From Silene conica (taxonomy: Eukaryota; Streptophyta; Magnoliopsida; Caryophyllales; Caryophyllaceae), in the NCBI GenBank assembly GCA_029255685.2, contig CM055318.2, positions 5,275,001-5,339,000 of the forward strand: DNA of 64,000 bases. The letters run 5' to 3'. The notes under the pieces are model-generated. The model saw nothing but the letters and a program-made list of their open reading frames with translations, did not search any database and was not told where the DNA came from. Both the position numbers and the translations under genes were made by a program. Positions within the stretch are counted from its first letter, which is position 1; the number at the start of each line of letters is the position of its first letter. Positions 22,758 through 33,878 of this stretch are shown piece after piece.

Positions 22758-25700
22758 TCAGCTTCCTGATAAAAAGTAGTTGCTGCCACCGGAACTTCCC
22801 ATACCACAAGGCATATCACGGACGAGGAACTTGACACTGCGTTTTCCAACATACTCCATTATTTCCAAACATTCCTGTAAATCCGAGTCACTAATTAACA
22901 TGACCCACTCCTCTTCATCATCAAGGTACTTGAGTTGAAAGGTTCCCAACTGAAGCCTAAACCTCGTAGCCACTTCCTCGTATAGGCGTAGACATCCAAA
23001 AGACCTATCAAACTTGAACCTAATAGTATCTTCCATATATCTAACTTTAATGGTAATTCTTGAAGCATCTTCGCTGATATTCTTTTCGTTGAAACGTGTC
23101 AATTTGTAACAACTATGAGGAGAAGTAGATGAACCTGAAGCATTTGATGATTCCGTCATGCTTGAAGAACTGGCTTGGTGGTGTTCTACAGTCCCATCCT
23201 CATTTTCTAACCCCACATCCATTTCATCAATAACAACCCTACATGTCAGGTTGGGAGAACCCAAATGATGAAAAAGGCTACCTAATTCAGACCCCGCCTT
23301 ATCTACCTCAAAAGTAGATTTTCTCAACTCTTCAACCGAATCACTGGAGACATCGAAAGTTTTTCCATCGTTAGCGCCAAAATATGAGGTTGTCTCCAAC
23401 TTAATAGGAGGAACTCCACATATAGCAGGTGCAATTGAGCACATTTCATCTTTTCTACACACATCAGAGCTTTTTCCGGCAATATTTTTGCTAGGCAAAA
23501 AAATGTTTCTTGAAGCATCAAATTCTTGAATGACGGAGCCAGCGGCTACAAGTTCCCCGGTTGATGCATCAAACTTCAACCCTCCTTCCACACCCTCTAC
23601 GGAGTCAAGAACCGTCTGTATTTTTCTTAGAGAGCGATTCACCTTGTTTATTTTTCGAGAAGGCCACCTAGAGATACCATGTTGTCTGCAGATTCTCTTC
23701 AATGTGGTAGGGCAAACTGTAAAGTTTAAAAAGTTTATCGTATGAGGTAACTAGTATTAATAAAACCAAACTAATAAATTCATTTATTTTGCAAAAACAT
23801 TAAAAGAGGAAGAAACTATTGCTATTTTTTTATGCAAGAAATTGGCACCCAAATCATCAATTATCAAACAAATACTCAGGTACAAAACGAGTAACATTCA
23901 AGGATGCTATTATAGGTGATTTTTTTTTCAAAAATTGTAAAATATAGAAAGTTTTGTTGCCAAGCAAATTATAATAAAAATTACGTGAAAACAATATTTT
24001 AATTTACATCAAGAGTTAAAAAATTTCTCAATCCTCAATTCTTTATAGCAAAATATGGCCTATATTGTGTTTTTGTGCGAAAGAAAAACACCTATGAGAT
24101 GGGCAAAATGCCGAAATAACATTCATATACACCAAAAACTAAATTTTTGGAACATAAAATGTTTACAAAAGGGATGGGATCAATTTTAATAAATTTCCGA
24201 CGAAAATGACAATAGATTAGGTTTGACAAAAATTCTAAAATGTCTATACACATAAATTAATTTGCTTTTCCTGTGAGCAATAAAATTTATATAATTCAAA
24301 ATAATATAAAATTTTAAAATTTATCAAAATTCCTAAACTAACCATATGGTTAATTACTAAATTTGGAATTGGTACAATTATTAGATGTGGTACTAATTTT
24401 GAAACTGCCACAAAATCGTGGCATTATTTTAAACCTACGAAAAAATCCATTTATAAGAAATGTAGCTTTAAATGATAACATAAACAAATCATAAGATCAT
24501 ACAAGAAATAAAAGATCCTGAAAAAAAACTAAAATGGCAAAGTCAATAACTAAGTTTCAAGCGAGGGTGTATTAACGGATTGTACAACGTTATTTTGCGG
24601 AAGAAAACTATGGGATTGTTTGGTTACTTCTAAAATCGTGGAAATTGGAAAATGGAAAATAATGGAAAGTGGGTAAATAGAGTCTTGTTTGGTTGCCCAA
24701 TTCATAGGAACTTCCTATGAAACTCCAATTCGTAAATAGTGTGGGGTTCACACATGAATTGAAGTTCATTCACCAAACAATATTTACCCCATTAATGTGA
24801 TTTTCGAGCTCATATGGATTTAATGTTTCCTAAAATTTTATCTTTCCATGGCGAACCAAACTACAAAAAACAATTTACGACCTATAATAAATGCACAAAC
24901 TTTAACCAAAATAAAAGTCATACCGCCAATGCTCTTCGCAGCATCCTTGAGACTCCCAGAAAAGTACTGTTGCAAAATACTTAGGCTTACTGTCTTTTCT
25001 GCTGTACTTCGTTTCTTCTCGGACGCTCGTCTTGACCCACCCATCTATTATAATCATCATTGAAATTAGTTTTATAATGATCCATATCCAAACAAAATAA
25101 AACTAAACTTTTAACATACACTAATATTATAAAAAAAAAAAAAAAGTATTAATGTCTAACATAACCATATGAAATGATACACTAAAACTTATCTACATAA
25201 ACAAATAGTCTCCCAATGAGTAATCCAAGCAATAAGAGATGTCATTGGGGCGGGTACAAGCGGATACCGCCTCGCACCCGCCGGAAAATTGTAGTCGTCA
25301 TGGGCAGTTGTAGTCGTCATGGGCAGTGGGGAGGGGATGGTTTTTGTGTGTTAGCCATTTCATACTCGCCTACCCGTCAATTACTATAAAAATTAATAAC
25401 ATTATTATGATAATTTTACAAATATTATTTTGTAATAATTAAGACGTAGTGTTAAAATAGTTATTTTATAAAGTATTTACAAACTTTTTTGGTAAATAAT
25501 TAAAATTATATAAACAAATTCCTGAAAATAGAAATTAACAGTGATTAACCCAAATTGTACGAAAAAAAGATCGGAAAAATTTATGATATATCGGATTAAC
25601 GGGTTGGTGGGGTGGGATGGTTTCGGAAACTTGTACCCGCCATGGATGGTGGGGCGGGAATAGTTTTGGAAACTTGTAACCGCCATGGGTGATGGGGCGG

Positions 25701-28700
25701 GGATGGGTACGAGGTTTTCTTGATGGGTACGGGTACGGGGGACCTATATCCAGCACCGCCCCGCCCCAATGACATCCCTACAAGCAATATAAACACATAA
25801 AGTAGGTGATTTGGGTTTGTCAATTCTAATTTCACCTAACCATCTAACCTAGGAATGTCAATGGGGCGGGTCCAAGCGGATACCGCCCCGCACCCGCCTC
25901 AGTTGGGGCGGAGACGGGTAGAGCTTTGGCGGGTGGTGGGGCAGGGACGGGTACAGAAATTGTACCCGCCATGGGTAGTGGGGAGGAGATGGTTTTTGCG
26001 TGGTACCCACTTCATACTCGCCTACCCACCAATTATTACAAAAATTAATAACATTATTATGATAATTTTACAAATATTATTTTGTAATAATTAAGACGTA
26101 ATGTTAAAATAGTTAGTTTATAAAGTATTTACAAATTTCTTTGGTAAATAATTAAAATTATATAAACAAATTCCTGAAAAAAGAATTAATAGTGATTAAC
26201 CCAACTTGTACGAAAAAAAGATCGTAAAAATTTATGGTATATTGGATTAATGGGTTGGTGGGGCGGCATGGTTTTGGAAACTTGTACCCGCCATGGGTGG
26301 TGGGGCGGGGATGGTTTTGGAAACTTGTACCCGCCATGGGTGATGGGGCGGGAATGGGTACGAGTTTTTCTTGATGGGTACGGGTACGGGTACGGGGACC
26401 TATATCCAGCACCGCCCCGCCCTAAGGACATCCCTAATTCTAACCCATAAAAAATATCCTTTTAAATTGCGAAATCAAAGAGTAATAAGAGGAATAAGAG
26501 GTACCTCATGAGACCATCTCCCTGGATTAACATGGACATTACTTATATTCAATGACATTTGTTCACCTCCAACAACTGACTTGTTGCGACCAAATAATTG
26601 TTCCGGGGTGATAATTGGTTCATCACTTGAAAAGAAACTTTGTGTCATTCCATTACGTTCGATTTTCGTATCAGGGTAACTAACCACTTCAGTCTCACCA
26701 ACCGTTCTCAAATTTTTGCATATTCGTTGCATGGTACCAGACAGACTATCCAACAAAAGTTGTTGCTCCTTATTCCCTTTCATGTTTATAGGCAGAAACA
26801 ACTCGAGTATGTAATCATCATTCCCGGTATACGTGCTCCTAAGCCTAATTGCAACAGCGGCACATAGTCCATGCTTTCGAGCATGTTGTACTAAAGGGTA
26901 TTCATTGATATGGTAATTCTTCACGTCGGAATAAAAGAAAGGAATATTTGACTGAAAGGCTTTTCCGGCAACGCCTTGCCCTTCTTCAAGAGGATGTTCT
27001 GAGCAAGCATGGACAAACCCTTGCATTTCTTTATCATTTAAATAGCAAGTACTCTCTTCAATGCAGAGTATCGACTTTTTATTCAAGTTTATATCACTAT
27101 CTTTTGCTTGGATCCTAATGACATTCTCTCCATCTTCTTCTTCTAGGGTACATGGGATCCATGTAAGAGCCAATGGTAATCGATGTGCATGACAAACAAC
27201 TCGTAACACATCGGTTATCTCCGCTAAGGCGGTCTTGCGAGACTGTGAAATATGCTGCAATATCAAATCAACAAATAAGTATATAAAAGCTGCCAAATAA
27301 GTAAGGCTTGTTATTGTTCACAATAACTGTTATGTGTACTTAAAATTGGGCTCACAAGACGTAGAACAAACAAAGGCTACTCCAAATCTTGGAGTTACAC
27401 TAGTACTAACAATCCATCAGGCATAACTGAAATTTGATAATAAAGGCTTCATATTTCTAAGCCCATGTAGAGTACTTTTATACTTCCATTGTTCATGTTG
27501 GGCCTACACTCTCGAACTTGTTTCGCTACTATTACTATTACACTATTTTAGCTCAGCCTCACACACATGTTTTTTTAAACTTTTACAATGTTTAGTTTTC
27601 TTCAGAAAATATAGTCTTTGTACTAAATATGGTACACGATTGTATAGAAAGTATTTTTAAAATAGTTAAGTAATAATAATTGTAATAAAAAACGACGATC
27701 GGAGATAAAAAATGATCACATCACACCGTGAAACATGTAGTTTTGATCAATGATATCTCTGAACAATTCTCCAAAAGTACAATTTTATATACCATTCTAT
27801 TTTCGTATAGTATTCACGCCCAGTAAAATAATTGTTGTTATTGTTTTAAGATTACTGGAAATATATACATGGTCTCAAAACTAGGCAATATATACATGGC
27901 CTCAAAATTAGGCAAAATACCTGGGGAGGAAGCCGAAGAGGTGGTGTTGTTCTTAAATCTACTACCTGAAATATGCCCAAGCGAATTAGAGAAAACTAAA
28001 GAAAGTCAACAAGAAAAAAACTTGTTACCAGCCCTATATTCCATGAAAAGTATGTAACTAAATCATTTATCAGTATCTCACGCACAAGGATGTAATAAAC
28101 CCTCGACAATTTATGAAGGAACATTAATCTATTAGAGTTTTTATTCATGATATTATATTAGAAATATATTAGTGATATACAGTATACTAGTAACATATAT
28201 TATATATTAGTAATATATTAGTGATATATTAGAGATATACAGTATACTAGTAACATATATTATATATTAGTAATATATTGAAAGAAGTTCCTAGCCATTG
28301 TGTAGACTCAAAGAAACATCTTACCTCTAACACAGACTATAGCAAGGGAGGTGAAAAACGAAACAAAATACGAGAATAATATTATATACCCACCTCAAGC
28401 GCACGACACACAGATTCAATTTCTGAATCAAAGTCGGGTTTCTCTTTCACAGTGACAAGTTCCAAAACAGCACAACACGAAGCATTCGAAGGATCAAAAA
28501 TTGGTATAGCAACAGATCCGCGAACTTCATGATCAAGAGCATGTTGAACCCTTAAATATTCTTCTGAACTATAATAACTAACATTCGAAGTCCACTCCGG
28601 AATTTTGGATATAAAAACACGTCCTGGAAGTCCAGGAAAGGAGCCAGGTTTTTCTTCTGCCGAGAATGTATACGACCTAGATACTTCACGATACCCTACG

Positions 28701-29239
28701 AGTATTTCGTCAAGTAAATAAGGTTGGTCGCATGTGCTCAGAATATTCTGATCTCCAGATCTAATAGGCACCCACATCTGTGCCAAACATCCTCCGTCAG
28801 ATGACTTTTTAAACAAGGATAACGCATGAAGCATTTTCTCCGGCAATGAATGACTAAAGGGCCTAGGAACTCTACTTTGGGGAATCAATAAAAGATTATC
28901 TTGCTTGGCACTAGAGTCATTTTCATCAAACTGAGCATAATTGAAGGAATTTTCTATGACATTAAGACTATTGATATTATCGCTAGTCAAAGGAAAGGCA
29001 GCACTTTGTTGCTCAGGAAAGTTCAATTGATCATAAGAATTATTATCAGAAGATAATGCTGAAAGAGAAGCAAACCCATAAGACGCCAACAACTGTTCCG
29101 GGCTATTGCACCACCCGGAATAACCTTCGAAATTCATCATTTCCGGGATGTTACCAAATGTTTCATCATTTAAGTTTCTTGATTCTCTATCTATATCCAC
29201 GCTACTATTTGACTGAATTGTGGAAAAAGAGTATTCCAT
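22758..29239 (-). CDS. NIN-like protein (NLP) transcription factor
   Basis: Nuclear transcription factor of the NLP family; members bind nitrate-responsive elements. Four exons: 29239-28394, 27254-26505, 25044-24924, 23716-22758 (GT-AG, frame kept), 891 residues. The N-terminal half has the NLP GAF-like region: LPEKMLHALSLFKKSS, AQMWVPIRSGDQ, QPYLLDEILVGYREVS, GLPGRVF, EWTSNVSYYSSEEYLRVQHA. The next exon has LPLALTWIPC and AVAIRLRSTYTG. RWP-RK is about 545-595: SILQQYFSGSLKDAAKSIG joined across the intron to VCPTTLKRICRQHGISRWPS. A C-terminal PB1 domain has ITIKVRYMEDTIRFKF and YLDDEEEWVMLISDSDLQEC, with both the basic and acidic faces. The acidic N-terminus differs from NLP7, so a subgroup number is not assigned. 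Repeats fill introns 1-3. Confidence 0.93.
24610..24810 (+). mobile_element. MITE-like element in NLP intron 3
   Basis: Begins 'gggattgtttggttacttc' and ends near 'ttcaccaaacaatatttacc', whose complement is similar, giving imperfect inverted repeats. Inside are 'ggaaaatggaaaataatgg', 'gttgcccaattcatagg' and 'aactccaattcg', shared with the copy at 12175-12372 in the opposite orientation. Confidence 0.5.
25234..25781. mobile_element. Non-autonomous hAT-like element, copy A
   Basis: The ends are GATGTCATTGGGGCGGG on the left and its complement CCCGCCCCAATGACATC on the right. AAGCAATA flanks both sides (25226-25233 and 25782-25789), an 8-bp duplication as in hAT elements. A GC-rich subterminal part contains about 50-bp repeats built on 'gaaacttgtacccgccatgg' and ggtggggcggg, around an AT-rich core. 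It lies in NLP intron 2. There is no transposase frame. Confidence 0.8.
25850..26437. mobile_element. Non-autonomous hAT-like element, copy B
   Basis: Same orientation and same structure as copy A, starting about 68 bp downstream of it. The left end is 'taggaatgtcaatggggcgg' and the right end 'ccgccctaaggacatcccta'. TCTAACC (7 of 8 bases) flanks both sides. The AT-rich core around 26030-26170 is almost identical to 25375-25515 in copy A. Different flanking duplications show two independent insertions and not one tandem duplication. Confidence 0.8.
28130..28285. repeat. AT-rich tandem repeat in NLP intron 1
   Basis: About two units of 70-80 bp: 'gatatacagtatactagtaa' followed by catatattatatattagtaatatatt occurs twice (starting near 28174 and 28234). 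Length polymorphism between individuals would be expected. Confidence 0.75.
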
Positions 29240-31000
29240 TAAAGGAAACTAAATGACCTACAATGGCAAAACAACAACACTCTCGCTCATTCACATAACT
29301 TGGTCAAAGTTCTAAACTACAGCAACAATGTAACGCATTCCGCTTACTTTGCCATTTACTCTGGACATCAAACCTGCTTTACAAAGTCAAATAAACAATT
29401 CAATATCAGAATTGGTGAAAGAAAGCGGATAAAAAAGTGCAAAAAATTAAGAATCTAAAAAATCTTTTCATGAGGTCACTAGACAATAATCTAGTCAATG
29501 AGTAATCATGTGCCAGCAACCATCAAATGGAGAACTTTCAGCAATTAAAATTCAAAAATGTCATCTTCAACAATTCAAAGAATCAACACGATCAAGCAAC
29601 CGGCTAGCTAATGTAATTAGTAATACACAAATTCTCATTTGTGACGACGGTCCGTCACGGATACCGTTTCCTCTCACAAAATACCTATGAGAGGTGAGTG
29701 GAAAAGCATGTGAAGGATACCCCACCGTGTCCACTCACCCTTTTTGTGAGATGTCACAAGCTTGTGACGGGATTAGCCCGTCACAAGCAAGACATGTTGT
29801 TAGTAATAACTATATATTCCCATGAACAGAAAAAATTGCAAGTACTTGGTTAACTATTTACCATATTCAACACAAAAAATCAACAAAAAAAACCAATTTG
29901 CAAATCTTCAAAGCTATAAAAAAATTATTCATTTAGTCAACTAATGCTCAAAGCTACCATGAATTGACAATCAATTACAAGAAATCCACACATTTAAAAT
30001 CCAATCAATCAATCAATGAACCAAGAACAACCCAAATAGTAATCAAACACAAATTTTGAGCTCAATACAATAACTTCATGAATCACAAATCGAAAGCTCG
30101 AACAAAGAACAACCCAAATACTAGCTAGTCAAACCGAACTTTTGAGCTCAATACAATAACTTAGTCATAACCTAGTAGGTAAGACCGAGATATCATGACA
30201 GCATACCTATTGTGCTAGCCTTGTGACTCATCTAGCGAATAACAAATTGAAAAGCTACAATCCTATTGAACAAAAATACTAGCTTAGGCACATACCCACC
30301 TGACAAAAACTCGAATTCGTGACAATAAAAATGTGAAAAATCTAAACTTATGTAGGTAATTAGAAGCTAAATAGCTCAAACTGAATACCCAAATTGCGAA
30401 AATAAACCGAATAAATCACCGTTTAAATAAACCCCTGCACGGCCTCAGCACTACCAAAAAACGTAAACACAAACGTCAGCAAGAAACAATGATCCAAGTA
30501 TGGCAGACGCCGCCTTCAATCTAAACAAATCCCATAGAAGATGACCAAAAATCATAAGATTTTGCACAGAAAACCAGAAATATTGTATTGCTGATGATGA
30601 AATACACACAACAAGATTACTATCACCAACCGAATCCAATATTCAATATTTGCTAGTAATAGAACACGTACTATGTAAAACTTGCGGCGGTCCAAAGAGA
30701 AAAAACACTTTTTTTAGCAAAAAAAAAAGTTGGAAATTTTATGGAATTTGATGATGATGATGATGAAATGATAGCATGTGCTACTGAGATAATACGTGGG
30801 TATTTTTCTGAAAATAGGGCTACAAAATATTGTGCAGAAGATATTGTTTTTGGTTTTTTTTGGTAATTAAATTTAATTAAATTTAATTTCCTAGAGTGTA
30901 AGGAATAATGAAGAGGTTTATTAGAGAGGGAATGATGTAAGAAGAGAGAGAAGAGTTTTGAAGACAAAAATGTTGGAAGAGAGAAAGGGGTAGATCCACA
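29240..31000 (-). other. NLP 5' leader with probable leader intron
   Basis: On the minus strand a strong acceptor (TTTTGCCATTGTAG|GTC) lies at 29258, only 18 nt before the start codon, so the leader is probably spliced. A pyrimidine-rich stretch at about 30900-30990 ('cctttctctcttccaac' on the minus strand) resembles a transcript start, and 'ccgccgcaa|gttttac' near 30682 could be the donor. No protein gene is visible in this stretch, which also holds the MITE at 29626. Confidence 0.45.
29626..29799 (+). mobile_element. MULE-like MITE, best-preserved copy
   Basis: A 174-bp element from 'cacaaattctcatttgtgac' to 'cccgtcacaagcaagacatg' ttg, flanked by the identical 9-mer TTAGTAATA (29617-29625 and 29800-29808). 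The terminal parts are inverted ('tttgtgacg' against 'cgtcacaag'). A 9-bp duplication is the Mutator-superfamily signature. It lies in the probable leader intron of the NLP gene. Confidence 0.8.
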
Positions 31001-31244
31001 ATCACCGCTTTTTTTTGATCTAGATTACGAATTTGGTAATGTTCCAAAATTTGTTTGCGTCATCTCACTTCTGTCTTTCATCTTTCTTTTTACCTATTTG
31101 CCTTTCTTTTGATTATTTTATTACGATTTTTTAGTTTTTCTGAGAGATCTATTATACAAATTTAAGAAAAGTGGTATTAAAAGTCATATAATATGTATAA
31201 ATCATGATTAAAGATAAAATAAGTACATTTATTATGTACATAAG

Positions 31245-32284
31245 TACGAAATTACTATGGTACTATCAATGACAAAAGGGTCACGAAATACAAATAAAAG
31301 AGTACAAAAAATGGTGTCTCAATAATTTATTGAAAGATCATCTCTCTCAAATTTTAGGGCACGTTAATATACCGATTATGGAATGATTCATAAGATATTC
31401 TCGTGATAAATTTAAGTATGAACTTAGTTTTATCATAATTAGTGAGATTATTTTATGAATCTTTCCATATTTGATTTATTAACGTGTGTTATTAGAACAA
31501 ACGTTAGAAAAACCGATTTTATTATTAGTAAGTCTTACTTGCGACGGGTCACCATTTGTGACGGATATTTTGTGAGATCATGAATAGTGTTGCAGAGAGA
31601 GAAAAAGTGGGTATTTTGTGAGAGAAAACGGTATCCGTCACAAGTTTGCGACGGATAGTGCCGTTGCAAATAAGAATTTGTGTTTTATTATTACTTGGTT
31701 TTTGTCCGAACTTGACTCGATCAGATCTGGTGGAACCTTATCGGAAGATTTGTTATTGTAAACTGATTATTATTTAAATAGGTTGATATTAGTTGACCTT
31801 AAAATTATTTGGATCCGAAATAATCCAACTTGACCCTACCCGACCCAAATTCTTGTAAACATGAATAACCTGATTGACTCGTTTGTCAAGTCTAGACTCT
31901 TAAGTTAAGATGGTGATAATATTTAGTGTTTTATTACTGTGATATTTAATAGGCTGATTTTCAAGAATTTTTTTTCAAAAAAGGGTAATTTGAGTCAGGT
32001 GGTAAAAGAGTGGATATGGACGCGAGCCTAAAGCTATTTAGCACAAGCACAACAAGCATAAATGTCTACTCAACTCAAACTTGAGCTTAAGTTAAGCAAA
32101 ACTCTTGTTATTTAGTTGGAATAATAAGAAGTTAAATCTATTTCTCTAAGTTACCATATTATTAGTTTAGTTATTAAATGTTATTCATCTTATTGGACTG
32201 AAGTCTTTAAATCTCTACTATAATAAACAGTAAAGTTGGTTATCCTATGTCAATGTATTTGAAACTCTAAGTATTGATAATTCT
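31245..32284 (+). repeat. Duplicated block, copy A
   Basis: From 'gaaattactatggtac' to 'tctaagtattgataattct' this block matches 33879-35750 (after removing LINE B from the latter) almost base for base over long stretches, for example 'tttttgtccgaacttgactc' and 'gataagaagttaaatcta'-like segments. It differs by a MITE insertion (31528-31682) and by small indels. It is non-coding, and the LINE remnant A follows directly. Confidence 0.85.
31528..31682 (+). mobile_element. MULE-like MITE with empty site preserved in copy B
   Basis: Begins 'gtaagtcttacttgcgacgg' and ends 'gttgcaaataagaatttgtg'. It is flanked by TTTTATTATTA on both sides (31517-31527 and 31683-31693). The duplicate at about 34080-34097 reads 'cgattttattattacttgg' without interruption, showing the site before insertion. 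Length 155 bp. Confidence 0.88.
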
Positions 32285-33878
32285 TTTTTTTTTTGAATTC
32301 CCACAAGTCGGGATTAAAACATATCATTCAAATCGGATAAAGCAAAATTATTAATGTATCGTGGAAGGTTTAGCTTGTCCCACATCTGCCTAGGATCCAC
32401 AGACGAACTCAAATGTGCTAGTTCATGTGCTACCCTGTTGAACTTACGACTCACAAACGACCATAACAAGACATTAAAACTTTCACCGAGTGAGCGGATA
32501 TCGTCTATCAGTAAATGAAGATCACTTCTTCCCTCTTCCTTCATCTGCAACGCTTCAATCAGCCCCTTACAGTCACTCCTGACGACAATACTGCAATGTC
32601 CTCGCTTTCTCGCTTCTTGGACGCCTGCCAACACCGCTTCGCCTTCCACTATTTCCACCTCAATCGCCTCCTGTTGGTAACTGCTCAAAGCCCATAGTAC
32701 CGTCCCCTCTTCATCCCGACAAACAACCCTTATCCGTGTTCCCCTTTTCGTTCGAGCTCCCATACCCACGAATCCTCTGGTTTCGAGTTGCTTATACGTA
32801 TGCTGCAAACTCGTTCAACCTCAAAAAGTAGGAATAAGTTCGATAATTTGTCCTTATTCCACGTTCTGCCCTCTTCATCCCATAAATCCGCCACAACCAT
32901 ATTCGCATCCGCTTCTCCTCGAGGTGATAAAATTCGCCTTGTGAGTATGCGGTATCCACGGATCATCTCATACTCTTCTATTGAGGTCATTCTCAATTCT
33001 CCTTCTTACACCGAGTAGCAGCACATTACGAGCCTCCACCACTCCACGCCATGTATAGCTCGAGTTTACTCCTATCGGCGCGGTCATAAAATATCCATTT
33101 GGGAAATACTTAACAGTGAAAATTCAAGTCATGAGGCACGTTTTGTTTGTGACACATCTCCACGGTTGCTTACCTAAAAGGGCCATATTGAACTTGTGGT
33201 AATCGCGGAATCCCAGACCCCCAAACATTTCGGTCGACAGAGTTTTGACCACGCAATCCACGGGATTTTTCTTTGCCATTCGTCGTACCCCACCAAAATC
33301 GAGAGACCATAGAGCGCAAATCATCACAGAATGTTGTCGGAAGTTTGAAGACACTCATAGCATAAGTCGGGATTGATTGGGCTACAACCTTTATCAACAC
33401 TTCCCGTCCCTCTTTCGAAAACAGTTGACCACGCCATCCTTGAAGTTTTTTGCTCAATTTATCTCGAATTACATTTGTCAGAATCCGTTTTGAATGACCA
33501 ATAACAGTAGGGAGCCCTAGATAGGATGCTTGAGATTCCACATACCTGACACCCAGACATTCGGTGACCTGTTCTCTATCCACTCCTCTTGTCCCCCCGG
33601 CTAAAGGATACCGTTGTTTTATTAAAATTGATCATCTGCCCCGATGCCTCCTCGTACTCGGTAAGAATTCTTTTGAGGTATCGAGCTTCCCTCAACTTTG
33701 CTTTAACAAAAACATGTTATCATCCGCAAAGAAGAGGTGGGATACCATAGGAGCAGTCGGCGTGATTCTTAGCCCGTGCAAAGATCCATTTTATGCCGCT
33801 CTTCTTACCAAACTCGATAAAACTTCCGCGCATATGATAAAAAGATAAGGCGATAAGTCGGCGTGATTCTTAGCCCGT
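32285..33878 (-). mobile_element. LINE remnant A (RT and RNase H fragments)
   Basis: A non-LTR retrotransposon fragment read on the minus strand, ending in an A tail (T run at 32283-32294). From its 5' side: a reverse transcriptase part with the FADD catalytic motif near 33720, then SYLGLPTVIGHSK and FWWGTT typical of plant LINE connection regions (33170-33583), then an RNase H domain (RVVCRDEEGTVLWAL, VVRSDCKGLIEAL; 32314-32808). Several frameshifts and stops break the reading frame. The segment 'gtcggcgtgattcttagccc' occurs at both 33757 and 33855, marking a rearranged 5' edge. No target duplication is seen. Confidence 0.8.
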
